Positions 7,205 through 16,489 are shown, numbered from the stretch's first letter. The stretch is DNA of 64,000 nucleotides from an uncultured Propionibacteriaceae bacterium (GCA_937965785.1 CALCKT010000067.1:1-64000); one strand, 5' to 3'. Translations and numbers: made by a program. Notes: generated by a model from the sequence alone, not told the origin.

Positions 7205-10200
7205 GTGGGGGATACGTTCGTGCACCTGCACTGCCATACGGAGTTCTCGATGCTCGACGGCGCCGCGCGCGTCCATGACCTGTTCAAGGGCGCGGAACGA
7301 ATGGGCATGCCGGCGCTGGCGATCACGGATCACGGGAACCTCTACGGAGCCTACGAGTTCTACAAGGCCTCCAAGAACTATGACGTCAAACCCATCATCG
7401 GCCTGGAGGCCTACCTCACCCCCCGCACCCACCGCACCGAACGCAAGCGCGTGCAGTTCGGTGACGGCACCGGCGACGACGTCGCTTCGAAGGGCGCCTA
7501 CACCCACATGACGATGTGGGCCTCCGACAAGGAGGCCATGCACAACCTGTTCAAGCTCAGCTCCCGGAGCTCCCTGGAGGGGTTCTTCTACAAGCCCCGC
7601 GCCGACCGGGAGCTCCTGAACGAATACGGCAAGGGACTGATCGCCACCACGGGCTGCCCCTCGGGTGAGGTCCAGACCTTCCTCCGGCTCGGCCAGTACG
7701 AAAACGCCCGGGCCGCGGCGGCGGAGTTCCGCGACATCTTCGGGGAGGGCAATTTCTACGTCGAGTTGATGGATCACGGCCTGTCGATCGAAAGAAAGGT
7801 GCGAAACGACCTGCTTCGCATCGCCAAGGACCTGAACCTGCCCCTGGTGGCCACCAACGACCTCCACTACGTGCACGCCGAGGACGCCGACGCCCACGAC
7901 ACCCTGCTGTGCGTCTCGGCGGGTTCCCGCAAGGCCCAGACCGACCGGTTCAGGTTCGACGGTTCCGGCTACTACCTCAAGAGCCCCGAGGAGATGCGGG
8001 CCCTGTTCAAGGACATCCCCGAGGCCTGCGACAACACCCTCGCCATCGCGGAACGCATCGAAACCGTCTTCGACGAGGGCATCGGCACCTACATGCCCCG
8101 CTTCGACTGTCCCGCCGGCGAAACCGAGGACTCCTGGTTCCACAAGGAGGTGGAGAAGGGACTCCACCAGCGCTACCCCGACGGCATTCCCGACGAGGTC
8201 ATCGAACGCGCCAGGTTCGAATCCGAAATCATCTCCAAGATGGGATTCACCGGCTACTTCCTGGTGGTCGCGGACTTCATCAACTGGGCCAAGAACAACG
8301 GCATCCGCGTGGGTCCCGGACGCGGATCGGGCGCCGGATCCATGTGCGCCTACGCCATGCGCATCACCGACCTCGACCCCCTCGAACACGGCCTGCTGTT
8401 CGAGAGGTTCCTCAACCCCGAACGCGTCTCCATGCCGGACTTCGACATCGACTTCGATGATCGCCGTCGCGGCGAGGTGATCCAGTACGTCACCCACAAG
8501 TACGGCTCCGACAAGGTGGCCCAGATCGTCACCTACGGCTCCATCAAGGCGAAGGCCGCCGTCAAGGACGCATCCCGGGTGCTGGACATGCCTTTCGCCG
8601 TCGGGGAGCGGATCACCAAGGCCATGCCCGCCGATGTCATGGGCAAGGGAGTTCCGCTGCCGGAGCTGTTCAACCCGGAACACAAACGCTACGCCGAGGG
8701 CCAGGAGTTCCGTGACCTCTACAACTCGGACCCGGACGTCAAAACCGTGGTCGAGGCGGCCAAGGGAATCGAGGGCCTGAAACGCCAGTGGGGCGTGCAC
8801 GCCGCCGGGGTGATCATGTCGAACGCCCCCCTGCAGGACGTCATCCCGGTGATGAAACGGGAATCCGACGGCGCCATCATCACCCAGTTCGACTACCCGG
8901 GATGCGAATCCCTCGGGTTGATCAAGATGGACTTCCTGGGGTTGCGGAACCTCACGGTGATCGCCGACGCGGTGAACAACATCAAGATCAACTGCGGCAT
9001 CGACATCGTGCTGGAGGATCTTCCGCTGACCGATCCCGCCACCTACGACCTGCTGCAGCGCGGCGACACCCTGGGGGTCTTCCAGCTCGACGGTGGCCCG
9101 ATGCGGCAGCTCCTGCGTTCCATGCAGCCCGACTGCTTCGAGGACATCTCCGCCGTCGGTGCGCTCTACCGTCCCGGCCCCATGGGGGCCGACTCGCACA
9201 ACAAGTACGCGCGCCGCAAGACCGGGCGCGAGAAGGTGGAACCGATCCACCCGGAGCTCGCCGAAGCCCTCGAACCGATCCTGGGGGAGACCTACGGTCT
9301 GATCGTCTACCAGGAGCAGGTGATGGCGATCGCCCAGCAGCTCGCCGGGTACACGCTGGGTGCCGCCGACATGCTCCGCCGCGCCATGGGCAAGAAGAAG
9401 AAGGCGGAGCTGGATGCCCACTACGAGCGTTTCAGCAAGGGCATGCAGGAGCGGGGGTTCAACCAGGAACCCATCGACGTGCTCTGGAACATTCTGCTGC
9501 CGTTCTCGGACTACGCCTTCAACAAGGCCCACTCGGCCGCCTACGGGGTGGTTTCCTACTGGACCGCCTACCTGAAGGCGAACTATCCGACCGAGTACAT
9601 GGCGGCGCTGCTGCAGTCGGTCCGCGACGACAAGGACAAGTCCGCCGGTTACCTGGCGGAGTGCCGGCGCATGGGGATCCACGTCCTGCCGCCCGATGTC
9701 AACTCCTCCGAGATCGCCTTCACCCCGGTCGGCAAGGACATCCGTTTCGGGCTGGGTGCCGTCCGCAACGTCGGCGACAAGGTGGTCTCCGCGTGGACCG
9801 CGGAACGGGCCCGGGTGGGCAAGGCCAAGGACTTCCAGGACTTCCTCGACAAGGCGCCCCTGCTGATGTGCAACAAGCGGGTGATCGAGTCGCTGATCAA
9901 GGCCGGCGGGTTCGACGAACTGGGCCACACCCGGAGGTCGCTGATGACCGTCCACGAGGATGCCGTCGACTCGGTCATCGAACTCAAGAAGAACGAGGAA
10001 CACGGCCAGTTCGACCTTTTCGGGGACTTCGGTGATGGCGGCGACGAGGGAGGTCTCGACAAGCAGCCCATCCCCGACCTGGACGAATGGGACAAGCGCA
10101 CGAAGCTCGCCTTCGAACGGGAGATGCTGGGACTGTACGTCTCCGATCACCCGCTCAACGGCCTGGAACACGTGCTGCTCCAGCACGGCAAACACTCCGT

Positions 10201-10744
10201 CTCGAGCCTCGCCGCGGAGGGCGGATTCCGGGGCGAGACCACCGTGTGCGGGCTCATCACCTCGGTGACGAGGCGGGTCAACAAGAAGGGTGCCTTCTAC
10301 GCGGTCCTCATGCTGGAGGACCTGGAGGCCAGCATTGAGGTCACGGTCTTCCCGAAGGTCTACGACGTGGTGGCCCAGTACCTGGCCCCGGACACCATAG
10401 TCTCGGTCAAGGGTGTGGTCGAGGACTCGGAGGACCGGGCGCGGATGCGGGCCCAGGACGTGAACGCCCCGCAGGTGAGCGCGGACGGCGGCCTGGGACC
10501 GGTGGTGCTGACCCTGCCGACGGTGCGCTGCACCCCGAGGGTGGTGGGTAACCTCAAACAGGTGTTGTCGGAGCATCCCGGATCGGCGGAGGTGCACCTG
10601 CAGCTCCGCAACGGCGACCGGCTCACCACCTTCCGGCTCGGCAACGGCTTCCACGTCACCCCGAGCTCGCCGCTGTTCGCGGACCTGAAAGCGCTCCTGG
10701 GACCGAGCGCGGTGTCCTTCGGCAGGGGAGCGGCGAATGGCTGA
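7205..10744 (+). CDS. dnaE: DNA polymerase III alpha subunit, replicative
   Basis: The 1179-residue DnaE1-type polymerase synthesises the chromosome as part of the replisome. The N-terminal PHP domain (FVHLHCHTEFSMLDGAA, residues 5-21) retains metal-binding His residues, consistent with a proofreading PHP domain as shown for mycobacterial DnaE1. The palm carries the catalytic acidic motif PDFDIDFDD around residues 414-422. Fingers (GVHAAGVI), the helix-hairpin-helix region and an OB fold near 1000-1090 follow. The GTG at 7205 has AAGGAG 5 nt upstream; more upstream starts would add non-homologous residues. It overlaps the next gene by 8 nt. Length is normal for the actinobacterial family. Confidence 0.97.
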   Translation: MGDTFVHLHCHTEFSMLDGAARVHDLFKGAERMGMPALAITDHGNLYGAYEFYKASKNYDVKPIIGLEAYLTPRTHRTERKRVQFGDGTGDDVASKGAYTHMTMWASDKEAMHNLFKLSSRSSLEGFFYKPRADRELLNEYGKGLIATTGCPSGEVQTFLRLGQYENARAAAAEFRDIFGEGNFYVELMDHGLSIERKVRNDLLRIAKDLNLPLVATNDLHYVHAEDADAHDTLLCVSAGSRKAQTDRFRFDGSGYYLKSPEEMRALFKDIPEACDNTLAIAERIETVFDEGIGTYMPRFDCPAGETEDSWFHKEVEKGLHQRYPDGIPDEVIERARFESEIISKMGFTGYFLVVADFINWAKNNGIRVGPGRGSGAGSMCAYAMRITDLDPLEHGLLFERFLNPERVSMPDFDIDFDDRRRGEVIQYVTHKYGSDKVAQIVTYGSIKAKAAVKDASRVLDMPFAVGERITKAMPADVMGKGVPLPELFNPEHKRYAEGQEFRDLYNSDPDVKTVVEAAKGIEGLKRQWGVHAAGVIMSNAPLQDVIPVMKRESDGAIITQFDYPGCESLGLIKMDFLGLRNLTVIADAVNNIKINCGIDIVLEDLPLTDPATYDLLQRGDTLGVFQLDGGPMRQLLRSMQPDCFEDISAVGALYRPGPMGADSHNKYARRKTGREKVEPIHPELAEALEPILGETYGLIVYQEQVMAIAQQLAGYTLGAADMLRRAMGKKKKAELDAHYERFSKGMQERGFNQEPIDVLWNILLPFSDYAFNKAHSAAYGVVSYWTAYLKANYPTEYMAALLQSVRDDKDKSAGYLAECRRMGIHVLPPDVNSSEIAFTPVGKDIRFGLGAVRNVGDKVVSAWTAERARVGKAKDFQDFLDKAPLLMCNKRVIESLIKAGGFDELGHTRRSLMTVHEDAVDSVIELKKNEEHGQFDLFGDFGDGGDEGGLDKQPIPDLDEWDKRTKLAFEREMLGLYVSDHPLNGLEHVLLQHGKHSVSSLAAEGGFRGETTVCGLITSVTRRVNKKGAFYAVLMLEDLEASIEVTVFPKVYDVVAQYLAPDTIVSVKGVVEDSEDRARMRAQDVNAPQVSADGGLGPVVLTLPTVRCTPRVVGNLKQVLSEHPGSAEVHLQLRNGDRLTTFRLGNGFHVTPSSPLFADLKALLGPSAVSFGRGAANG

Positions 10745-11297
10745 AGCCCATCCCTCCCGCGCCCTGCCCCGCCTGCTGTGGCGGGTGCTCCAATTCCTCG
10801 GTGTGCTGCTGGGCCTGGCCACGCTGTGCGCCTTCGCCTGGGCGGGTCTCGCCCACCGGCCCGGCTACCTGGTGTCCCAGGAACTCGGGGCGAGCCTGTC
10901 GGAACGAGGCCTCGCGGACGTGTTCTCCACGGACGCGCTGTTCGTCCTGCTCGCCGCCGTGAGCGGGCTCGCGATCGGATTGATCTCCTGGTGGTGGTTC
11001 AAGGACCGCGGGTGGTGGGTCTGCGTGGCTGCCGTCGGCGGTGCGCTGGTGGTCTGCCTGCTCACCTGGTTGGGCGGAATGTGGATCCTGCCCCCGAGCT
11101 TCGATTCCCGTCTCGCCGCCGCGTCCGCCGGGGAGATCGTGCCCATCGATCTCACCCTGCGCTCGATGTCCGCCCTGCTGGTGGGGCCCTTCTGCGCAAT
11201 CACCCCCGTCATGCTGCTCGCCGCATTCTGGCCCGAACCACCGTCCTCCGTTCCGGTACCACCGCCGGAACCCCGGAGAATCGCGGCGGTAGACTGA
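10737..11297 (+). CDS. Small four-helix membrane protein, DUF2567-like
   Basis: The 186-residue protein has four predicted membrane helices at roughly 12-36, 60-82, 88-112 and 138-162, with a larger outside loop between helices three and four. Trp-rich stretches (SWWWFKDRGWWV) lie between helices two and three. The pattern resembles actinobacterial DUF2567 proteins, which have no known function; I make that link from overall pattern only. It starts inside the end of dnaE with an 8-nt overlap, so it is translated from the dnaE message, and it ends 6 nt before hisD. Nothing suggests a replication role. Confidence 0.85.
   Translation: MAEAHPSRALPRLLWRVLQFLGVLLGLATLCAFAWAGLAHRPGYLVSQELGASLSERGLADVFSTDALFVLLAAVSGLAIGLISWWWFKDRGWWVCVAAVGGALVVCLLTWLGGMWILPPSFDSRLAAASAGEIVPIDLTLRSMSALLVGPFCAITPVMLLAAFWPEPPSSVPVPPPEPRRIAAVD
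11290..11295 (+). promoter_or_regulatory. -10 box of the leaderless hisD promoter
   Basis: TAGACT ends 8 nt before the GTG of hisD at 11304. It spans the stop codon of the preceding gene, whose TGA is at 11295-11297. There is no Shine-Dalgarno sequence in the 8-nt gap. Confidence 0.5.
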
Positions 11298-11303
11298 CCG
11301 ACC

Positions 11304-12605
11304 GTGCTTAGAACGGTTGACCTGACAAGCGTCGATGGCGACTACCGCGTCCACGTTCCCAGGGCGGCGCTGGACGTCGCAGGGGCCATGGACGCGGTGC
11401 GGGGGGTGTGCGACGCGGTTCGTGACCGGGGAATCGAGGCGCTCACCGAGTGCTCGCAACGTTTCGACGGCGTGGTTCCCGAATCCTTCCGAGTGCCGGA
11501 ACGGGTGCTGGCCGAGGCCGCCGAGCAGCTCGCCCCTGAGCTTCGGGAGGCCTTCGAGGAATCCATCCGGCGTCGCCGCGCGGTCGCCGAAACCCTGGAA
11601 CGCGATTCCGACCCCGCCCCCGCGGTGCTGGCCGAGGGCGCCCGGGTAGGGTTGCGCAACATCCCCGTCGAACGGGTCGGTCTCTACGTTCCGGGTGGAC
11701 TCGCCCCCCTGGCCTCCAGCGTGATCATGAACGTCATTCCCGCCCAGGTGGCCAGCGTCCGGGAGATCGCCGTCGCATCCCCGCCGCAGGCCGGTTTCGG
11801 TGGCTGGCCGCACCCGAACATCCTCGCGTTGTGCCACCTGCTCGGCGTCGAGGAGGTCTACGCAGTCGGCGGGGCCCAGGCAATCGCGATGTTCGCCCAC
11901 GGAGTGACCGGCCTCTGCACACCCGTCGCCATGGTCACCGGCCCCGGGAACATTTACGTGGTGGCTGCGAAACGACTGCTGCGGGGAATCGTCGGCATCG
12001 ACTCCGAGGCCGGACCCACCGAGATAGCCATCATCGCCGATTCCTCCGCGAACCCCGCCTACGTGGCCGCCGACCTGATCTCCCAGGCCGAGCACGACCC
12101 GATGGCCGCATCCGTCCTGATCACGGACTCCCCGGAACTCGCCGACCGGGTGGCGGCCGAGCTGGAACCCCGGGTGGCGGTCACGAAACACCGGGAACGG
12201 ATCCGCACCGCGCTGACGGGTCAGCAATCGGCGGTGCTGCTGGTGCGCGACCTCGACCAGGCGGTGGAGGTGGCCGACGCCTACGCCGCCGAGCACCTGG
12301 AGATCCAGACCCGCGACGCCGGAGAAGTTGCCGCCCGGATCCGCAACGCCGGCGCCATTTTCGTCGGCGACCACTCGCCCGTCAGCCTCGGTGACTACTC
12401 CGCCGGCTCCACCCACGTCCTGCCGACCGCGGGCTGCGCGTGCCACGGATCGGGTCTCAGCGTGCGTTCCTTCATGCGCACCGTGCACGTCATCGACTAC
12501 TCGGCGCAGGCCCTGGCCGAAATCGCCGACGGGATCGAACGGTTCGCGTTGGCCGAGGACCTGCCCGGGCATGCCGCGGCGATCACGGTCAGGACGAGAC
12601 GATGA
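11304..12605 (+). CDS. hisD: Histidinol dehydrogenase
   Basis: HisD oxidises L-histidinol to histidine in two NAD-dependent steps and needs zinc. The 433-residue protein is full length, with the family motif around VPGGLAPLASSVIMNVIPAQVA, GPGNIYVVAAKR, and the zinc-ligand segments SQAEHDPMAA and YAAEHLEIQ. The GTG start at 11304 sits 8 nt after a TAGACT box, which suggests a leaderless mRNA. Its stop overlaps the hisC start by 4 nt (ATGA). It is the first gene of the local his cluster; hisG is not in the window. Confidence 0.97.
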   Translation: MLRTVDLTSVDGDYRVHVPRAALDVAGAMDAVRGVCDAVRDRGIEALTECSQRFDGVVPESFRVPERVLAEAAEQLAPELREAFEESIRRRRAVAETLERDSDPAPAVLAEGARVGLRNIPVERVGLYVPGGLAPLASSVIMNVIPAQVASVREIAVASPPQAGFGGWPHPNILALCHLLGVEEVYAVGGAQAIAMFAHGVTGLCTPVAMVTGPGNIYVVAAKRLLRGIVGIDSEAGPTEIAIIADSSANPAYVAADLISQAEHDPMAASVLITDSPELADRVAAELEPRVAVTKHRERIRTALTGQQSAVLLVRDLDQAVEVADAYAAEHLEIQTRDAGEVAARIRNAGAIFVGDHSPVSLGDYSAGSTHVLPTAGCACHGSGLSVRSFMRTVHVIDYSAQALAEIADGIERFALAEDLPGHAAAITVRTRR

Positions 12606-13687
12606 GCAGGTTCGCAGGCCTGCCGCTCCGGGATGACCTGGTGGGGGAGGAACCCTACGGAGCACCGCAGATCGAGGTGCCCGTGGTCCTCAACGTCAAC
12701 GAGAACCCCTATCCGCCCTCCGGTGAATTGAGCCGGGCCATGGGGGAGGCCATCCAGGAGGCCGCCGCGACGATGAACCGCTACCCGGACCGGGAGGCGG
12801 TGGCGCTCCGCGAGGACCTGGCCTCCTACCTCGGCAACGGCCTGACCGCCCGCAACGTCTGGGTGGGGAACGGGTCCAACGAGATCATGGGGCAGCTGCT
12901 GACCGCTTTCGGAGGGCCGGGCCGCAGGATGCTGACCTTCACCCCCACCTATTCGATGTATCCCGAGTACGCGCGCAACACCTGCACCGGCTACGTGACC
13001 GAGCCCCGCAACCCTGACTTCACCGTGGACGCCGACCTGGTGCTCTCCGCCGTGGAACGCCACGCCCCGACCGTGGTGGTCATCACCACCCCGAACAATC
13101 CGACCGGCACCTGCACCGGAGCGGAGGTGATCGATGAGATCTGTTCCGCCACGGATGCGATCGTCGTGGTCGACGAGGCCTACCAGGAGTTCTCCCGCAC
13201 CCCCGGGGCGTTGCCGCTGCTGGCGCGGCATCCCGGACTCGTGATCACCCGCACCATGTCGAAGGCCTTCGCCATGGCCGGTGGGCGCGTCGGATACCTG
13301 GCGGCCGCTCCGGAGGTCGTGGACGCCTGCCGGATCGTGCGGCTGCCCTACCATCTGAGCCTCCAGACCCAGGTCCTGGCCCGGGTGGCCCTCGCGCACC
13401 GGGACGAACTGCTGGCCCGGGTGGAGGAGCTGGCCGAGGAATGCCGGGCCTTCCAGGACTGGCTGCGGGGCCACGGCTACGAGGTGGTGCCCTCGGAGGC
13501 GAACTTCGTGCTGTTCGGGCGCTTCGAGAACCGCCACGCCGTGTGGCAGGGGCTGCTGGATCGCGGGGTGTTGATCCGCGAGACCGGACCCGAGGGGTTC
13601 CTGCGGGCCTCCGCGGGCACCCCCCGGGAAATGGCGGCCCTGAAACGGGCACTCGCCGAGATCAATCCGGAAGGACGTCATTCATGA
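12602..13687 (+). CDS. hisC: Histidinol-phosphate aminotransferase
   Basis: HisC transfers an amino group from glutamate to imidazole-acetol phosphate, giving histidinol phosphate. This is a 361-residue fold-type I PLP enzyme. Visible motifs are GNGSNEI near residue 88, TPNNPTGT near 163, VVDEAYQEF and TRTMSKAFAMAGGRVG with the PLP Lys221. The start is set by the ATGA overlap with hisD, and the stop overlaps hisB in the same way, so hisDCB is a translationally coupled unit. Confidence 0.97.
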   Translation: MSRFAGLPLRDDLVGEEPYGAPQIEVPVVLNVNENPYPPSGELSRAMGEAIQEAAATMNRYPDREAVALREDLASYLGNGLTARNVWVGNGSNEIMGQLLTAFGGPGRRMLTFTPTYSMYPEYARNTCTGYVTEPRNPDFTVDADLVLSAVERHAPTVVVITTPNNPTGTCTGAEVIDEICSATDAIVVVDEAYQEFSRTPGALPLLARHPGLVITRTMSKAFAMAGGRVGYLAAAPEVVDACRIVRLPYHLSLQTQVLARVALAHRDELLARVEELAEECRAFQDWLRGHGYEVVPSEANFVLFGRFENRHAVWQGLLDRGVLIRETGPEGFLRASAGTPREMAALKRALAEINPEGRHS

Positions 13688-14292
13688 GCCGCACCGCAAC
13701 CAGGTCCCGGATCACCAGCGAATCCGAGATCACCGTCACCCTAAACCTGGACGGAACCGGCCTGAGCCGGATCTCTACCGGGGTCGGTTTCTACGACCAC
13801 ATGCTCACCGCGCTGTCCAGGCACTCCCTGATCGACCTCGACATCCAGGCCAGCGGGGATGTGCACATCGATGGGCACCACGTCGTCGAGGACACCGCGA
13901 TCGTGCTCGGCCAGGCGCTGGGCGAGGCCCTCGGGGACAAACGCGGCATCCGGCGTTACGCGGACGCCACCGTGCCCCTCGACGAGGCCCTGGCGCACTG
14001 CGTGGTCGACGTGGCGGGACGCCCCTACGTGGTGTGCTCGGGCGAGCCCGAGGGACAGGCCTACGCCCGCATCGGCGGCTCGGGTGTCGCCTACGCGGGT
14101 TCCATGACCTACCACGTTTTCGAGTCCCTTGGTTTGAATGCAGGCCTGTGCATTCACCTTCGGCTTCTCGCGGGCCGCGATCCGCACCACATCGTCGAGG
14201 CCGAGTACAAGGCCCTGGCCCGTGCGTTGCGCGACGCCGTCGCCCTCGATCCGCGCGTCGTGGATGTGCCCTCCACGAAGGGGGCGCTCTGA
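13684..14292 (+). CDS. hisB: Imidazoleglycerol-phosphate dehydratase
   Basis: HisB dehydrates imidazole glycerol phosphate to imidazole-acetol phosphate. The 202-residue protein is the monofunctional dehydratase form normal for actinobacteria, without the phosphatase domain of enteric HisB. The two pseudo-repeats carry manganese-binding His clusters: GFYDHML and DGHHVVEDTAI in the first, and HITYHVFESL-like and HHIVEAEYKALARAL in the second. The start overlaps hisC by 4 nt (ATGA). The stop overlaps the probable CTG start of hisH. Confidence 0.97.
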   Translation: MSRTATRSRITSESEITVTLNLDGTGLSRISTGVGFYDHMLTALSRHSLIDLDIQASGDVHIDGHHVVEDTAIVLGQALGEALGDKRGIRRYADATVPLDEALAHCVVDVAGRPYVVCSGEPEGQAYARIGGSGVAYAGSMTYHVFESLGLNAGLCIHLRLLAGRDPHHIVEAEYKALARALRDAVALDPRVVDVPSTKGAL

Positions 14293-14921
14293 ACCGCCGG
14301 GTGGGGTTGTTCGACTACGGCTCGGGCAACCTGCACTCCGCGGCACGGGCGTTGGCGGCGGCCGGGGGCAGGGTCGTGCTGACCGGGGACATCCGGGAAC
14401 TGGCGGGATGCGATGCGCTGGTGGTTCCCGGTGTCGGGGCCTACGCCGCCTGTATGGCGGGGCTGCGGGCGGCCGGGGGAGTGGAACTCCTGGCGGACTG
14501 GCTGCCCACCGGGAAACCACTGCTGGGTATCTGTGTGGGGCACCAGATCCTCTTCGAGGAGGGCACCGAACACGGCATCCGCACCCCCGGTTTCGGTCTC
14601 TGGCCGGGAACAGTGCAGCCCCTGGCGGCCCGCAGGCTCCCACACATGGGCTGGAACCGCGTCGAGGTTCCCCCGGGCAGCCGCCTGTTCGCCGGCATCG
14701 AGGACGAGCGGTTCTACTTCGTTCACAGCTACGCAGCGACCCGGATGTCGGGAACCGACGGCACCCTGGTGACCACCGCCACCCACGAGGTTCCCTTCGT
14801 TGCCGCCGTGGAACGCGGGAACGTCTGCTCCACCCAGTTCCATCCCGAGAAATCCGGGAGGGCCGGCGCCCGGTTGCTGCGCAACTGGCTGGATCCGCGA
14901 AACCCTCAGGCCGCCAGCTGA
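14289..14921 (+). CDS. hisH: Imidazole glycerol phosphate synthase, glutaminase subunit
   Basis: HisH frees ammonia from glutamine for HisF, which closes the imidazole ring. The protein has the class I glutaminase fold: FDYGSGNLHS at the start, the nucleophile Cys82 in GICVGHQ, and the His-Glu pair in TQFHPEKSG near the end. The start is uncertain. CTG at 14289 makes a CTGA overlap with the hisB stop and has AAGGGGG 4 nt upstream; the alternative is GTG 14301, giving 206 residues, with no ATG in frame nearby. Its partner hisF is not next to it nor elsewhere in the window. The last 16 nt overlap the end of the antisense sirtuin gene. Confidence 0.93.
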   Translation: MNRRVGLFDYGSGNLHSAARALAAAGGRVVLTGDIRELAGCDALVVPGVGAYAACMAGLRAAGGVELLADWLPTGKPLLGICVGHQILFEEGTEHGIRTPGFGLWPGTVQPLAARRLPHMGWNRVEVPPGSRLFAGIEDERFYFVHSYAATRMSGTDGTLVTTATHEVPFVAAVERGNVCSTQFHPEKSGRAGARLLRNWLDPRNPQAAS

Positions 14922-15691
14922 TCCACCAGCTGAGGCAATCCGATGGCCGCGGTGGTGCACCAGTGCAGGTCGCAGTCCAGGCTGGTGGGATTCGGGTTGA
15001 CCTCCACCACGAACGACCCAGCGCGTGCCGCCAGCCCCGGCAGGGCGGCTGCCGGGTAGACGATCGACGAGGTCCCCACCACCAGGGTCAGGTCGGCCCG
15101 CTGGGCGGCCTCCACGGACGCGTCGATGTCGGTCGCGTCCAAGGGTTCGCCGAAGAACACGATGCTAGGCCTGAGGTCACCCCCGCAGGATTCACACGGG
15201 GAGGGTGGGACGTGCAGGACCGGTTCCCTGGAGGCCATCGACAGGTCAGGCTGGCCGGGAAGACCGCAATCAATGCAGTGGAAACGGTCGAGCCTGCCGT
15301 GCAGGTGGGCGAGCACCGCTGAGCCAGCCCGCTCGTGGAGGTCGTCGATGTTCTGGGTGACGATGTCCACGCGCTGCAGCGGAAGCCCTTCGCCGATCAG
15401 ACCCGCCCAGCGGGCCAGCGCCTCGTGCCCCGCGTTCGGGGAGGTGGAATTCACGATCCCGATGCGCCACAGGTACCAGGCCCACACCAGTTCGGGATCG
15501 GCGCGCCAGCCCTCCTCGGTGGCCATCGCCTCGGGGGAGTAGCGGGCCCACAGCCCGGCCGACTCGTCACGGAAGGTGGGAACCCCCGACTCCGCCGACA
15601 TGCCCGCACCGGTCAACACCAGGACCCTGCGGGCGGAGCGTGCCCGTTCCAGCAACTCTGGGGGAAGCGGTTCCAGTTTCTGGTGGTTCAT
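14906..15691 (-). CDS. Sir2-family NAD-dependent protein deacylase, SIRT5/CobB-like
   Basis: Sirtuins remove acyl groups from lysines using NAD. The 261-residue protein has the NAD-binding start LTGAGMSAESGVPTFRD (27-42), TQNIDDLH (112-119), catalytic His131, and four zinc Cys at 139, 142, 166 and 169. Tyr73 and Arg76 in WYLWR match the YxxR pair by which SIRT5 and CobB bind succinyl- or malonyl-lysine, so desuccinylase activity is likely. ATG 15691 is chosen because the fold starts soon after it. The gene is antisense to the his genes and overlaps the end of hisH by 16 nt. It is divergent from pcp. Confidence 0.93.
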   Translation of the reverse strand: MNHQKLEPLPPELLERARSARRVLVLTGAGMSAESGVPTFRDESAGLWARYSPEAMATEEGWRADPELVWAWYLWRIGIVNSTSPNAGHEALARWAGLIGEGLPLQRVDIVTQNIDDLHERAGSAVLAHLHGRLDRFHCIDCGLPGQPDLSMASREPVLHVPPSPCESCGGDLRPSIVFFGEPLDATDIDASVEAAQRADLTLVVGTSSIVYPAAALPGLAARAGSFVVEVNPNPTSLDCDLHWCTTAAIGLPQLVDQLAA

Positions 15692-15821
15692 GTTCCCACT
15701 CTTGCACAGGACCCACGGCGCGTGGACCCGGTGGGCGGCAATGGGGACTGCCGATGGGAGCGGGGTGCAGGACCGGCATATGGTCGGCACCCGGTGAACC
15801 ACCCCTATCGTGGGGTGGGAA

Positions 15822-15827
15822 TATCCT
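15822..15827 (+). promoter_or_regulatory. -10 box of the leaderless pcp promoter
   Basis: TATCCT ends 6 nt before the GTG at 15834, so the first transcribed base would be in or beside the start codon. No ribosome site is present in the gap. Confidence 0.5.
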
Positions 15828-15833
15828 GACCCG

Positions 15834-16430
15834 GTGAAAACCCTGGTGACCGGATTCGAACCCTTCGGCGGCTCCGACCGCAATCCCTCCGCGGAGCTGA
15901 CCGCCAGGCTCGGGGCCGATGCGGTGACCGCGGTGCTGCCGGTGGAGTTCGAGGCGCTGCGGAAACTGGTTCCGGAGCTGTTGGCGGAGCATCAACCCAC
16001 CCATGTGGTGTGCCTGGGACTGTCGGGCCGCGCAACGGGACTGACCCTGGAACGGGTGGCCGTCAACCTGATCGACGCCCGCATCCCGGACAACGCCGGG
16101 GAGCGTCCCGTGGATCTGCCCGTGGTTCCCGACGGCCCCGCCGCCCGGTTCGTCACCCTGCCCGTGAAGGCCATGTTGCGTGCCGTGCAGGAGACCGGGG
16201 TACCCGGGGAGCTGTCCCTCAGCGCCGGCAGCTACGCCTGCAACGCGCTGTTCTACCTGATGCTGCACGAGGCCGCCACCCTGCCCCGGGAACCCGGGCC
16301 GCGATGCGGTTTCATCCACGTCCCCCCGGAGGATGTCCTCGACCTCGACTCCCAGGAACGGGGCCTCAGAGCGGCCCTGGGACGCCTTGACGTTCCCGAG
16401 ATCCACTTCGCTGACGGGGAACTCGACTAG
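15834..16430 (+). CDS. pcp: Pyroglutamyl-peptidase I
   Basis: This cysteine peptidase removes N-terminal pyroglutamate from peptides. The 198-residue protein, a little shorter than the usual 210-220, keeps the C15 signatures: TGFEPFGG at 7-14, the LERVAVN segment with the catalytic Glu, Cys136 in YACNALFYLMLH, and His162 in FIHVPP. The GTG at 15834 follows a TATCCT box by 6 nt. It stands alone between the antisense sirtuin and hisA, in what looks like an insertion into the his cluster. It could salvage pyroglutamate from peptides in a peptide-using host-associated organism, which is inference. Confidence 0.94.
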   Translation: MKTLVTGFEPFGGSDRNPSAELTARLGADAVTAVLPVEFEALRKLVPELLAEHQPTHVVCLGLSGRATGLTLERVAVNLIDARIPDNAGERPVDLPVVPDGPAARFVTLPVKAMLRAVQETGVPGELSLSAGSYACNALFYLMLHEAATLPREPGPRCGFIHVPPEDVLDLDSQERGLRAALGRLDVPEIHFADGELD

Positions 16431-16489
16431 GACCTCCTGGGCTTTTAACCCCTGCTGATGGTTCTCTGTCCCACAGGCCGGCTTCACGG

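Noticed and set aside
7118..10822. A 1234-codon open frame antisense to dnaE
   Set aside because: It mirrors dnaE codon positions in GC-rich DNA, matches no protein family, and dnaE has all its motifs.
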